A stretch of 64,000 nucleotides of DNA from Synchiropus splendidus (GCF_027744825.2 NC_071350.1:3906001-3970000); one strand, 5' to 3'. Numbered from the stretch's first letter, positions 45,547 through 56,000 are shown. Numbers and translations: made by a program. Notes: generated by a model not told the origin, from the letters alone.

Positions 45547-45615
45547 CTTTGTGGGAGATATCTGTTCGAAACGCTCACAAAGTGGTGAAGTCCTTCGCTT
45601 CTTGGGTGGCTCCAT
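45547..45615 (-). pseudogene. hAT transposase first exon
   Basis: ATG at 45613-45615 starts MEPPKKRRTSPLCERFEQI with a nuclear-localisation-like PPKKRR, as in ZBED hAT transposases, and ends at a donor (AAAG then GTATAA). The next exon (BED zinc finger) is absent. The region up to 45889 is the GC-rich 5' end with CACGTG. Confidence 0.65.
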
Positions 45616-45889
45616 CCTCACTCTCTCTCAATCGAAGTAGCGCAGCAGTGATCGAAGACTCACGTCAGACGGTCATGCGGGGGACTCTTCCTGGATTTTC
45701 CGCGCCTATTTAAGGAGCGCGAATCACGACACGAGTCAGTCACGTGATCGCTGAAAACGGGGCCTCGTTTGCCTTCGGTCAGGTGACATGAGGAAAAAAC
45801 GAGACGGGCCTCGATACGGGCTCCATTTAACCACGCCCCCTTTGTGCGAGGCGTGACTCGCGACTCCAGTGCCATTTGTAACATCACTA

Positions 45890-46252
45890 GCTGTGGGGCT
45901 GCTTTTCTGCCAATGGACCTGGCAGCTTGGTTAAAGTGGAAGGAATCACGAGGAAAGAGCAGCACATCAAGATCCTTCAAGAAAACCTCAAGAAGGCAGC
46001 GGAGAACCTGGACCTGGGGGAGCATTGGACCTTTCAGCAGGACAATGATCCAAAGTATACGGCGAAGGTGGTGAAGAAATGGTTCCAGGACAATGATATT
46101 CATGTGATGAAGTGGCCAAGTCAAAGTCCTGATTTAAATCCCATCGAGAACCTTTGGATGGAGCTCAAGAAACGGGTGGCAGCACGGAAACCCTCCAACC
46201 TCAAAGATCTGGAAACATTTGCAAAGGAGGAATGGTCCAAATTTCCTCAAAA
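45890..46252 (+). pseudogene. Tc1 transposase, C-terminal half
   Basis: Begins in the duplicated target GCTGTGGG and, after a shift near 45925, is open: VKVEGITRKEQHIKILQENL, WTFQQDNDPKYTAKVVKKWF (second catalytic Asp), WPSQSPDLNPIENLWMELKK (catalytic Glu). Ends EEWSKF. With 36900-37514 it makes one DD34E-type Tc1 gene split by the hAT. Confidence 0.8.
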
Positions 46253-46269
46253 TAATCCATCTCTGCTGC

Positions 46270-46440
46270 TCGCTCAGTGTCACACGCTCGTGCTCAACTT
46301 CGGTTTCACTCGCTCAACCACATGCAGTTACCCAGCTGCCACAAAGTCAGCCGATCACTGAGCTACCGCTTGAAGTCCTCTGTTCTCATTGGCTGAACTT
46401 CTCCACCATTCACAAGACGTTACAATTGGGAGGATGGCGG
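46270..46440 (+). promoter_or_regulatory. CCAAT-type promoter-like block, S1
   Basis: TCTCATTGGCTGAACTTCTC (inverted CCAAT) and flanks are closely related to 51940-52110, where the block sits between two divergent genes. It is followed by an ATG (46433) and a donor GTAAGT eight codons later. Copy at 48528-48698. Confidence 0.4.
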
Positions 46441-46666
46441 GTCTTGAGGAACTGAAATAGTAAGTTCATAAAAAAGGCACAAGACAATGAGAACAACTTA
46501 CAGCAACCTCAGGTAAATTATATTGTTACAAGTTTTCTTAATGTTGGGATTTGTTATGTAACACATGTAATGAATGGATAATTTTAAAGACGCACGGTCC
46601 TCTATATGATGCTAATGAGATGATTGAACTTACCTGAGGCTGAGCTCCTTATTCCTCATAGCCCAG

Positions 46667-47134
46667 CTATGTGGAGATGGCAGAAGTGACAGCCCCGGAA
46701 ACTCCAGCAAACACAACGCACACTCTGTCATGGATGACTCCACAAATCAGATGCAGGTAAGATGGTGAATTATTTTCACAATGGTCAGTTCTATGTTTTA
46801 GAGATCCTCATGCATATTTACTCTGTTACTGTTTGTCTCAGGCCTCAGGTTCTGTTGTAATGGGACCTTTGGGCTTGAAGAAACACCTGGAGAAGAGCAT
46901 TGATGTTGAAGTGGACACTACAGACAGGCATCCTTCCATAAGGAAAGGAGGCAGCCAAAGGTTAGTCTACTGTTCGTCTAAGTTTAAGCTCTATGGAGCA
47001 CAACCTCACAATATTTATCTCCCTCATTGTCAGTGTTTCCCCCTGGACTTTGTAGGGGACTGCAGAATGTCTGTTGTGCACACCCACTGATTCGATTACA
47101 GCTTCATATGCATCTCTCTGCCGATAGCAGATAG
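46667..47134 (+). CDS. gene-like exon set of unknown product, S1
   Basis: Three exons stay open in phase: 46667-46756 (LCGDGRSDSPGNSS, then VMDDSTNQMQ), 46842-46960 (ASGSVVMGPLGLKKHLEKSI, then DTTDRHPSIRKGGSQ) and 47056-47134 (GLQNVCCAHPLIRLQLHMHL, stop). Donors and acceptors are consensus (GTAAG, CTCAG, GTTAG, TTGTAG). The first coding exon is unresolved. Product not recognised: hydrophilic, no motif. Could be a host gene, a transposon-derived gene or chance. Confidence 0.3.
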
Positions 47135-48147
47135 TCCCTGGGTCAGGAGTGTCTGCAACCACATGTGGTGGAGCTGTTGCACCTCCAAAGAAGATGAAAA
47201 GGTACACAAGCATACAGACACAGCCCAAGTAAAATTCTGTTCCTATATGCCACATATCAAATGCTTTAAGCAGGTTTAATGCACAACAAGGTTTTGCTTT
47301 TCACCATGGAAGCCAACTGTATTGTACTCCAGATGATGAAACAAGAGTGGCACTCTCTTGTTTTCAGGAGCTGCTCTTATGATGGATGTCTCTCCTGCAC
47401 CACGTCGCTGAGATCCATTGTTAGCAAGAAAATGGCATGGAATACAGGTGTTTTCACAAGGACTTGTCAGCACAGAAACAAAGAATAAAAAGGTGACTAA
47501 ATGTGAATTCCCCTGGCTGAGAAACCGGTCCCCTCTAAATTGCAAAATTCATCCATGAAGTCTGGTCCATAGAGTTTGCTTAACTCTGGCAACTCAGCAG
47601 AGATAGATCCAGGGTAAACCAAACCAAAAGATTGTTTGAAGAATGTGTGTTGGGGGTGTAGGGGTTAAAATTTGTATCTACATATATTTTATGTATATAT
47701 ATTATATGTATTATTATTATATCATGTGTCACACACACGCCAAAAAAAAAGTTTGTTTATAATTATAGAGACCTGTGCTTCATTATACTGTTATACTGTT
47801 ATACCTTTGTGGGAGATATCTGTTCGAAACGCTCACAAAGTGGTGAAGTCCTTCGCTTCTTGGGTGGCTCCATCCTCACTCTCTCTCAATCGAAGTAGCG
47901 CAGCAGTGATCGAAGACTCACGTCAGACGGTCATGCGGGGGACTCTTCCTGGATTTTCCGCGCCTATTTAAGGAGCGCGAATCACGACACGAGTCAGTCA
48001 CGTGATCGCTGAAAACGGGGCCTCGTTTGCCTTCGGTCAGGTGACATGAGGAAAAAACGAGACGGGCCTCGATACGGGCTCCATTTAACCACGCCCCCTT
48101 TGTGCGAGGCGTGACTCGCGACTCCAGTGCCATTTGTAACATCACTA

Positions 48148-48510
48148 GCTGTGGGGCTGCTTTTCTGCCAATGGACCTGGCAGCTTGGTTAAAGTGGAAG
48201 GAATCACGAGGAAAGAGCAGCACATCAAGATCCTTCAAGAAAACCTCAAGAAGGCAGCGGAGAACCTGGACCTGGGGGAGCATTGGACCTTTCAGCAGGA
48301 CAATGATCCAAAGTATACGGCGAAGGTGGTGAAGAAATGGTTCCAGGACAATGATATTCATGTGATGAAGTGGCCAAGTCAAAGTCCTGATTTAAATCCC
48401 ATCGAGAACCTTTGGATGGAGCTCAAGAAACGGGTGGCAGCACGGAAACCCTCCAACCTCAAAGATCTGGAAACATTTGCAAAGGAGGAATGGTCCAAAT
48501 TTCCTCAAAA
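48148..48510 (+). pseudogene. Tc1 transposase C-terminal half, S2 copy
   Basis: Duplicate of 45890-46252. It is a passenger of the tandem duplication, not a separate insertion: both hAT and Tc1 junctions are copied with it. Confidence 0.8.
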
Positions 48511-48924
48511 TAATCCATCTCTGCTGCTCGCTCAGTGTCACACGCTCGTGCTCAACTTCGGTTTCACTCGCTCAACCACATGCAGTTACCCAGCTGCCAC
48601 AAAGTCAGCCGATCACTGAGCTACCGCTTGAAGTCCTCTGTTCTCATTGGCTGAACTTCTCCACCATTCACAAGACGTTACAATTGGGAGGATGGCGGGT
48701 CTTGAGGAACTGAAATAGTAAGTTCATAAAAAAGGCACAAGACAATGAGAACAACTTACAGCAACCTCAGGTAAATTATATTGTTACAAGTTTTCTTAAT
48801 GTTGGGATTTGTTATGTAACACATGTAATGAATGGATAATTTTAAAGACGCACGGTCCTCTATATGATGCTAATGAGATGATTGAACTTACCTGAGGCTG
48901 AGCTCCTTATTCCTCATAGCCCAG

Positions 48925-49392
48925 CTATGTGGAGATGGCAGAAGTGACAGCCCCGGAAACTCCAGCAAACACAATGCACACTCTGTCATGGATGACTCCA
49001 CAAATCAGATGCAGGTAAGATGGTGAATTATTTTCACAATGGTCAGTTCTATGTTTTAGAGATCCTCATGCATATTTACTCTGTTACTGTTTGTCTCAGG
49101 CCTCAGGTTCTGTTGTAATGGGACCTTTGGGCTTGAAGAAACACCTGGAGAAGAGCATTGATGTTGAAGTGGACACTACAGACAGGCATCCTTCCATAAG
49201 GAAAGGAGGCAGCCAAAGGTTAGTCTACTGTTCGTCTAAGTTTAAGCTCTATGGAGCACAACCTCACAATATTTATCTCCCTCATTGTCAGTGTTTCCCC
49301 CTGGACTTTGTAGGGGACTGCAGAATGTCTGTTGTGCACACCCACTGATTCGATTACAGCTTCATATGCATCTCTCTGCCGATAGCAGATAG
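48925..49392 (+). CDS. gene-like exon set of unknown product, S2 copy
   Basis: Exons 48925-49014, 49100-49218 and 49314-49392, same frame as in S1; I saw one base difference at 48955 (ACAATG for ACAACG). Confidence 0.3.
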
Positions 49393-49754
49393 TCCCTGGG
49401 TCAGGAGTGTCTGCAACCACATGTGGTGGAGCTGTTGCACCTCCAAAGAAGATGAAAAGGTACACAAGCATACAGACACAGCCCAAGTAAAATTCTGTTC
49501 CTATATGCCACATATCAAATGCTTTAAGCAGGTTTAATGCACAACAAGGTTTTGCTTTTCACCACGGAAGCCAACTGTATTGTACTCCAGATGATGAAAC
49601 AAGAGTGGCACTCTCTTGTTTTCAGGAGCTGCTCTTATGATGGATGTCTCTCCTGCACCACGTCGCTGAGATCCATTGTTAGCAAGAAAATGGCATGGAA
49701 TACAGGTGTTTTCACAAGGACTTGTCAGCACAGAAACAAAGAATAAAAAGGTGA

Positions 49755-51473
49755 CTAAATGTGAATTCCCCTGGCTGAGAAACCGGTCCCCTCTAAATTG
49801 CAAAATTCATCCATGAAGTCTGGTCCATAGAGTTTGCTTAACTCTGGCAACTCAGCAGAGATAGATCCAGGGTAAAAATCGACTACAAAGCTGTCAAGAC
49901 AGGATCGACCTCGGGGGGGCTGGCAGTCCTGCTCTTGTGCTTTTGTGCTCCTTCTTCTTCTCTTCTTAATCTTAAAAAAGAAACAGAAAAAAACAAATCA
50001 TTCATTTGGGGTTTTAACTTTCTTCCATCAAATTTCAGTATTATGAAATTAAAAGGCCTCATAGCGCTCATGCTGGCTTCCTCACAGTTTAACTGAAGTG
50101 AAGTCACTTTCCAAATGCAAAATGAATAAATCATTGTAACTAATAATACGACAGCAGTTGTTCTTAGTGCATGCTTTCGTTGTAACTTTCTGTTACCCCA
50201 TGCAGCTGAGCATAAAGTGACATTGAGCACTGAGTAGTAAAGCCAAAGATTGAACAATGAGTGCCATCTAGTGTCCATCAAAAGTTAGTACATGATCATG
50301 GAGCCTCTTCAGCCCATCAACACTGGCTTTCAACAGGTACTCACAGATGAACTAACTAGGGTTTGTTGATCCATGTCAGTAACAACATGCTTTAATGTTG
50401 CACATGCGTACCACGTGTTCGACCCTGGGGCAGTCTAGGTGTTGCTGTTCATGCAGTCTTCTCTCAAGCAGGGCTCGCTGGTAGTACTCCTCCTTCTGCT
50501 GGGCAGTCAGAGACCACCACTGTGGACACATGGCAAGACAGAATTGGATGAGATGATTTGGATAAAAGGCAACACTCGCTGCATTTTGTTTGAAGCCCAC
50601 ACACCCACCATCTGTCCCAGAGCTTTACACACTACAGAGCCGTTGCTGATCTTCATCTCAGCTGCCACCCTGGACCTGTTCTCCCTCATGAACAGCATAA
50701 AGGAGTTTGGTGGCTTTTTGTTGTCCGTCTTGAAATGGGCTGCCTTTTTCTGTTCCCTGGTTGAAGAGAGACATTTGAAACTTGAAAACACAAAACAAAA
50801 ACAAGACATTCAGTACAGAACAGAAATTCATATAACCGTCACACAAAAACAGTTCACGTCTCTGACACTCGCCAACAGATTCAAAACGATTATTCAATAT
50901 GGTACAGTAATATGAGAAAATGTGTGGTCAACTGAACAACTTACAAGAGTCCAGAGGCATCCAGAACGGTCCCATTTGGACTCATCAGCACCTGAAAAGC
51001 ATCAGCACAGTGTGAAAATACATCTAACACAAGCACCCAATCCTTGTTTCTGTTGAGTTGTAACGACAAATTGATATTTTGTTTGAGAAAATGTGATTTC
51101 ACGCTTGATATAATCCAAAACGTACAGACGTGATAAATGTCACACATTAAACACACAAGGTGACACTAAGTTTAGACTGTGCAGAATCTAGTCCAAGTCT
51201 CTCGGTTGGTGTTCCTCTGTCTTCTCCTACCTGTTTTGTCTTCAGCGAGGGGATGCAGACGACCTGGTTGCCTTGGGCGTCATGAGTCGGTGCGTCCTTG
51301 GCACGTCTGGAAGAAGCCAAACCCACACCTGGCTGAGCCCTGTTTGGTCCAGACTGTTCCAGTGGGACTCTGGGATGGTCGTAGGTGCAAACGATCATGC
51401 TGTGGCAGGAAGTTGGAGAATGGTGGAAACCTGGATCAACCGATGAGAGAAAGTTGGTGGCGGCGAGCTCCAT
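49755..51473 (-). CDS. divergent TCF/LEF-like HMG-box gene, intact five-exon model
   Basis: Exons 51231-51473 (81 codons, ATG at 51473), 50945-50991, 50609-50756, 50412-50519 and 49755-49970 (71 codons plus stop) sum to 762 bases, 253 residues, with GT donors, AG acceptors and matching phases (0, 2, 0, 0). The HMG box spans exons 3 and 4: NKKPPNSFMLFMRENRSRVA, then LGQM joined to WWSLTAQQKEEYYQRALLER. Exon 5 opens with a basic cluster IKKRRRRSTKAQEQ, as after TCF/LEF boxes, and adds an acidic-hydrophobic tail (LPELSKLYGPDFMDEF). The intron position inside the box matches the HMG genes in the 8-kb units and exon 4 is the same length (108 bases), so these are paralogs. Expected role: nuclear, DNA-bending regulator; target and partner unknown. 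No lesion seen. Confidence 0.75.
50011..50341 (-). repeat. intron-4 segment duplicated at 55061-55382
   Basis: About 330 bases inside the HMG-gene intron match 55061-55382 with scattered differences and a 10-base gap. No coding content. Confidence 0.85.
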
Positions 51474-52138
51474 GTCTGACCGGAGAGTAGTGAGGAGAAC
51501 AAAATCTATTTCAGACTCAGACGTCTGTCTTTGATGCCTTTAGTGCTGACGTCATTTTTTAACGGTCATCATCAGTGCTTCGTTTTTTTTTTTTAAACTC
51601 GGGATGTAATGACGTCCAAACCGTCGCGTGCGAGTACGAGACCAGTACAAGATGTACGCTTGTGGAGAGGCAACCAATCTCAGACAAGACTGTCGAATTC
51701 AGGCAACTCCATACCGGAAGTGACCGCATGCGGAATGACGCCGTCAATTCTCGGACGGGCTCGTTTTCGTGTTCACGAGTCCTCGTTCGTTACGACCAGA
51801 ACGAATTCTTCGAGTCAAAATATAGAGCGACAGAACCAGGATCTAGATCTCTGCCACCGACTTGAGCGAACGTGATTTGGTTGTTGTACACTCAACGTCG
51901 CATACGCGCGCGCTCAACCTCGGGCTACCCAGTTCGAAGTGTCATACGCTCGCGCTCAACTTCAGTCTGCTGCGCGCACAACTCCAAGTGTAGCGAGACT
52001 GCCACCAAATTCAGCCAATCACTGAGCTGCCGCTTGAAGTCCTCTGCTCTCATTGGCTGAAACTCTCCACCATTCACAAGACGCTTCACTGGACGGGGAA
52101 GGCGGGTCCTGTTGGAACTGAATCTTCAATTTAAAAAA
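51474..52138. promoter_or_regulatory. intergenic region between divergent genes
   Basis: About 665 bases between the HMG-gene ATG (minus) and a plus-strand ATG at 52139. It has a T run (51583-51594), CG-rich sequence with repeated CGCGCGCTCAAC motifs (51905-51965) and an inverted CCAAT in TCTCATTGGCTGAAAC (near 52050). It looks like a bidirectional promoter; half of it is shared with 46270-46440. Confidence 0.4.
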
Positions 52139-52420
52139 ATGGCGCACGGCAAGGGGGGCACCCCCGCAGTTTTACTGGATTTATTGGACACACCAGGTAT
52201 TTTCACATTTTGCTCATATGATCATCAAATGTGATGTGTGATTAATATAAAAATAAATCAGTGTTCAGTCATTTAGTTTGCAGAGCAGTTTTCATTATTA
52301 TGGACTTGTTTCTGAATGGCTGAACAGTTCATGCCAGCATTCCATGAGCAACTAACTCTGTTGTCTTCTTCAGTGTTCAGAAAAGGAGCCTGACAATAAC
52401 CAATCACCTCCCCATGTAAG
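52139..52420 (+). CDS. short gene-like exons of unknown product
   Basis: ATG at 52139 opens MAHGKGGTPAVLLDLLDTP and splices at GTATTTT (52197). An exon 52381-52416 would continue EKEPDNNQSPPH in phase and end at GTAAGT. After that the phase with the next open frame (52551 on) does not fit, so the model stops here. Product not recognised. Confidence 0.3.
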
Positions 52421-52550
52421 TGATATTGAGGCATCCCTCGAGAAATGAGAAACAGACATCTTTATTTCACATCAAATATTTGTTTGTCCACATTCATGAT
52501 TCATGCTTTCTAACTGAATATTTCCCCCGATAGAACATACTGAGACATTA

Positions 52551-53075
52551 GCTGATAGAAAGTCTTCTCGACAAACTGCAAGCGGCGTTGAGTCAACAAC
52601 CAATCAGCTTGGATTGTATGGACCTTCTACACACCATGAGCTTCTTCTATTTAGGTCATTTTCTGACCAAGTTGGTGATGTGTCTCAGATTACAGAGGCA
52701 CTGCAAAACCTACATGAACTTGTCCAATGTGACCTTACTGCCAACTTGATACCTGGAAATGGAAACTAAAATCATTATTGAGAAAGAAAAACCTGAATAT
52801 TTGCAAGACACACACTTTCCAGTCCCTTGCATTGCTAAATGTCTGGGTGTGTCAGAAAGAACCACTTACAGGAGAATGCAAGAATTTGGGTTATCTGTAA
52901 GAGGAACATACAGCACAATGAGTGACCAAGAACTACACAATGTTATCTCTCAAATAAAGCAACAGATGCCAAATGCAGGGTATTGAATGGTTATGGGCCA
53001 TTTAGTGTCAATGGGCATCCGCATCCAGTGGAGTACACTGATGGCTTCTATGCATCAAGCTCTGTGTGCTTGATA
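52551..53075 (+). pseudogene. N-terminal part of an integrase-type transposase (IS3EU-like?)
   Basis: Frames read STTNQLGLYGPSTHHELLLF and, from 52759, PCIAKCLGVSERTTYRRMQE, then LSVRGTYSTMSDQELHNVIS and QQMPNAGY, stop (TGA), MVMGHLVSMGIRIQW and SMHQAL. The order helix-turn-helix, STMSD, PNAGYR-MVMGHL is that of a family of fish proteins with an integrase core, which I associate from memory with IS3EU-type transposons. The TGA replaces the Arg usually found after GY, and the catalytic core is absent, so this is a relic. Confidence 0.45.
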
Positions 53076-53204
53076 GGTTTGAACAAAAACCTGCACCCAC
53101 TACGGCCCTTCCTGGAACGGTTTGCCCTCCACTGGCATACGCAGTGGGATTTTATGTTTTTCAACTGCTGTATCATCATTTCTCTTTGTTCTTGCTTCTT
53201 ACTT

Positions 53205-53640
53205 TGTAGGGGACTGCAGAATGTTGTGCACACCCACTGATTCGATTACAGCTTCATATGCATCTCTCTGCCGATAGCAGATAGTCCCTGGGTCAGGAGT
53301 GTCTGCAACCACATGTGGTGGAGCTGTTGCACCTCCAAAGAAGATGAAAAGGTACACAAGCATGCAGACACAACTCAAGTAAAATTCTGTTAATATATGC
53401 CTCATATCAAATGCTTTAAGCAGGTTCAGTGCACAACAAGGTTTTGCTCTTTACCATGGATGCCAACTATATTGTACTCCAGATGATGAAATGTGCCTCA
53501 CTTGTTTTCAGGAGCTGCTTTGATGATGGATGTCTCTCATGCACCACGTCGCTGGGATCCATTGTTGGAAAATGGCACGGGATACAGATGTTTCCACAAG
53601 GACTTGTCAGCACAGAAACAAAGAAAAAAGAGGTGACAAA
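53205..53640. repeat. diverged copy of the 47050-47510 segment
   Basis: Strong similarity from CTTTGTAGGGGACTGCAGAA to TGTGAATTCCC, with substitutions and a 4-base deletion (near 53222) that changes the frame of the exon seen at 47056. It ends where the HMG-gene last exon begins in the other copies. Confidence 0.85.
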
Positions 53641-53755
53641 ATGTGAATTCCCATATATTCAAAGCCCTGAAAACAATGATTATGGACTCATGTCCCCTAA
53701 AAGACCTCCAACAGAAGACGCTGTTCAAACCAATGTGTTTACGGTTCGTGGGTGA
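53429..53755 (+). CDS. open frame over the diverged segment
   Basis: After an acceptor (TTGTTTTCAG, 53512) the frame reads SCFDDGCLSCTTSLGSIVGK, HGIQMFPQGLVSTETKK and SPKRPPTEDAVQTNVFTVRG, stop. In the S copies the same exon is shorter. Not recognised; may be chance. Confidence 0.2.
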   Translation: MHNKVLLFTMDANYIVLQMMKCASLVFRSCFDDGCLSCTTSLGSIVGKWHGIQMFPQGLVSTETKKKEVTKCEFPYIQSPENNDYGLMSPKRPPTEDAVQTNVFTVRG

Positions 53756-53760
53756 ATGGG

Positions 53761-55060
53761 AGAATATGTTCTGAAAAGACATTTTGGGGAATGTCACACG
53801 TGACAGGAACAGGGAATTACTATGTTAGGAGTTCTAATTAGGTAAGAGAACTTTATAATACTTTACATTGCAATCACTGACATGTTTTTTTCTACACTTG
53901 CTGCCATATGAAGGCAATCTGTTTTTATATTGTGAAATAAATTCTGTATTTTCTCAGTTTGTTTGAACAACCCGCATGTTCTTCATGCATCCCACTATGC
54001 CACATCAAGTTGTGTTGAAAGGGGAGCAGCAACTCCCAACATCTAGCTCAGTCATCATGTTCTGAATGAATTGTTTTATTTGTTGAGCTGCAAAAGCATA
54101 TCTGTCATTGTGGATGCCATCAAGCAGTCACAGTTTTTTTTTTCTATCATTTAGGTCTGCACCCCAAATAAAAGCAATCATCGCTCATCAGGGTGTTGTC
54201 AACAGTGGAAAATCCCCAGCACTTGGCATCACTGATCCTGAAGAGACTTGAAGAGCTGGGAATTCCATTTGAAGACAGCAGTGGGGACAGTCACATGACA
54301 ACATGATAGGAAAAAATAAGGGGGCGTTCAAGGCTTTAATTGAGGTGAGAGAGTCCCAAAGCATGTCGCTATGTGACTGCGCAGATGCCAGCCAAGACAT
54401 TTGTTTGGAAATGAATGAGGTGCTTTAGGTCAGCAAAGCACCACTTTTCATGTGAAGCAGTGATGATCACTGAGGAAGTCGGAGGTTGGTTTTCTTCAGG
54501 GTTGTTGTCGATGCAGCCATGTCAGCCTTTTCCCTAACCTGCCCTCAAAAACCACTTGCCTCCTTGGCATTTAAAGTTTTATGAATGGATAAGGAACAGT
54601 CAGAGATCTTTCCCAACTACTGGACAGCGCTTTTACTCTATTCACTCTGGCCTAAGCTTCCTGGAACTTTAACTTGTTAGTACTCTCTAGGTGAACAATG
54701 TCACCGGAACGCATCGCTAGCTTTACTATCATCAGCATGTCTTTTACTTCAAGACAAGCCAGAAAGGTGAGGTTTTAGTTTTTTTTGTCGTGTATTATTT
54801 TCTGACTTCAAAGATGACTGTAACACTGATGTCATTCCCACCTCTGAGGCAAATGGAACGCATTGGGTTCTGTTGGCAGAAGATGTTTTTGTGGGTGGTC
54901 TTTGATGAGAGGGAAGCTTCCCTGTCTGGACCTGCATTTTTCTGGCTTGCTCTGGGGGAGACAGGGTCAAATGAATCGGCAAAATGGAGTGAAATGATTT
55001 ATTCTGAAACTACATTGTCTGAAACAATTTATGTCTCACCCTATTCAGCACAGGGATTGA
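53761..55060. other. no gene recognised
   Basis: 1.3 kb of mixed composition with a T run near 54131. Minus- and plus-strand frames up to 92 codons (54790-55068) show no family features. Confidence 0.4.
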
Positions 55061-55382
55061 GGTTTTAACTTTCTTCCGTCAAATTTCAATATTATGAAAT
55101 TAAAAGGCCTCATAGCGCTTATGCTAGCTTCCCCAAGTGAAGTCACTTTCCAAATGCAAAATGAATAAATCATTGTTGTAATTAATAATACGACAGCAGT
55201 TGTTCTTAGTGCATGCTTTCATTGTGACTTTTTGTCACCCCATGCAGCTGAGCATAAAGTGGCATTGAGCACTGAGTAGTAAAGCCAAAGATTGAACAAC
55301 GAGTGCCATCTAGTGTCCATCAAAAGTTAGTACATGATCATGGAGCCTCTTCAGCCCATCAACACTGGCTTTCAACAGGTAC
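55061..55382 (-). pseudogene. decayed fragment of an HMG-gene intron
   Basis: Copy of 50011-50341 (intron 4 of the intact HMG gene), same orientation, without flanking exons. Together with 51870-53640 it shows that a second gene-plus-HMG module once lay here. Confidence 0.7.
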
Positions 55383-55606
55383 TTTTTCATGTCTTGCATA
55401 TAAAATAAGTTTAGTCATTTGTAAATAATGGTGTGTTTTCATGTTAATACAATGTAATCCTCACAAGAGTTGTGATCCACTGAGACCTTGTAGGCAAGCT
55501 CCATACATATTGCACAGAAAAATCAAATTATTTTATTTGAAATCTTGTTAAAATGTATTGTTGAATACACAAGTCAAATGTAGTGAATTAATTAAATCAA
55601 TCTATA

Positions 55607-55620
55607 TATAACTATATATA

Positions 55621-55658
<38 letters not shown>

Positions 55659-55680
55659 TATATATATATATATATATATC
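55607..55680. repeat. AT microsatellite
   Basis: (TA)n with small interruptions (ACTATATAT). Confidence 0.95.
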
Positions 55681-56000
55681 CAGACTTGCATTGATTAGTA
55701 AAAAGTAATGTTTGTGTCTATTTTGGGATTAAAGTACGATTTAAATAATAATATTACAAGGTGTGACTGTACTAAAATGAAGTTAAAATACAGTTAATAC
55801 ATTGGCGTAGTAATTTATTATTATTTTTTTATTGCGAAAAATTAAAGATATAGTCATGATCAAGCCAATTACAATGTCAAATTGCGGTCCATTTATATAT
55901 AGATGGACAACACAAAGCATAAGAAATATACAAGTGAAAATGACAAAAACAAAAAATAAGTAACTAAGGTAATCACAACCACAAAAAAAAAAAAAAAAGA
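55681..56000. other. AT-rich spacer
   Basis: No gene seen; A run at 55983-55998. Confidence 0.4.

Larger units (their letters stand above)
37515..45889 (-). mobile_element. hAT transposon (minus orientation) with nested insertions
   Basis: Ends TAGTGATGG... and ...CATCACTA form an 8-bp terminal inverted repeat (TAGTGATG) flanked by the 8-bp duplication GCTGTGGG, the hallmark of hAT. It encodes a multi-exon transposase on the minus strand: first exon 45547-45615, further exons 44729-44868 and 43408-44445, last exon about 37850-37928. The gypsy element 37960-43369 and a SINE sit in its introns. About 376 bases from the neighbouring HMG-gene region (44983-45360) lie where the BED-finger exon would be expected, so part of the element is lost. 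Confidence 0.8.
45361..47618. repeat. 2258-bp tandem unit, copy S1
   Basis: Contains the hAT 5' end with first exon and terminal repeat, the C-terminal half of the Tc1 transposase, a CCAAT-type promoter-like block, gene-like plus-strand exons, and 122 bases of the HMG-gene last exon. Nearly identical to 47619-49876 (for example one difference at 46697 versus 48955). Confidence 0.95.
47619..49876. repeat. 2258-bp tandem unit, copy S2
   Basis: Second full copy, ending exactly where the HMG-gene last exon becomes complete (49877 onward). Contains second copies of the hAT first exon (47805-47873), hAT end and target site (to 48155), Tc1 C-terminal half (48148-48510) and the gene-like exons. Confidence 0.95.

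Noticed and set aside
45660..46124. 154-codon minus-strand ORF (and copy at 47918-48382)
   Set aside because: Antisense of the Tc1 transposase fragment and hAT end; crosses an insertion junction, so it cannot be an original gene.
53199..53405. Minus-strand frame with TAPPHVVADTPDPGTICYRQ, also at 46962 and 49220
   Set aside because: Conserved between copies, but the plus strand has phase-consistent splicing there; I could not link the minus frame to other exons or a family.
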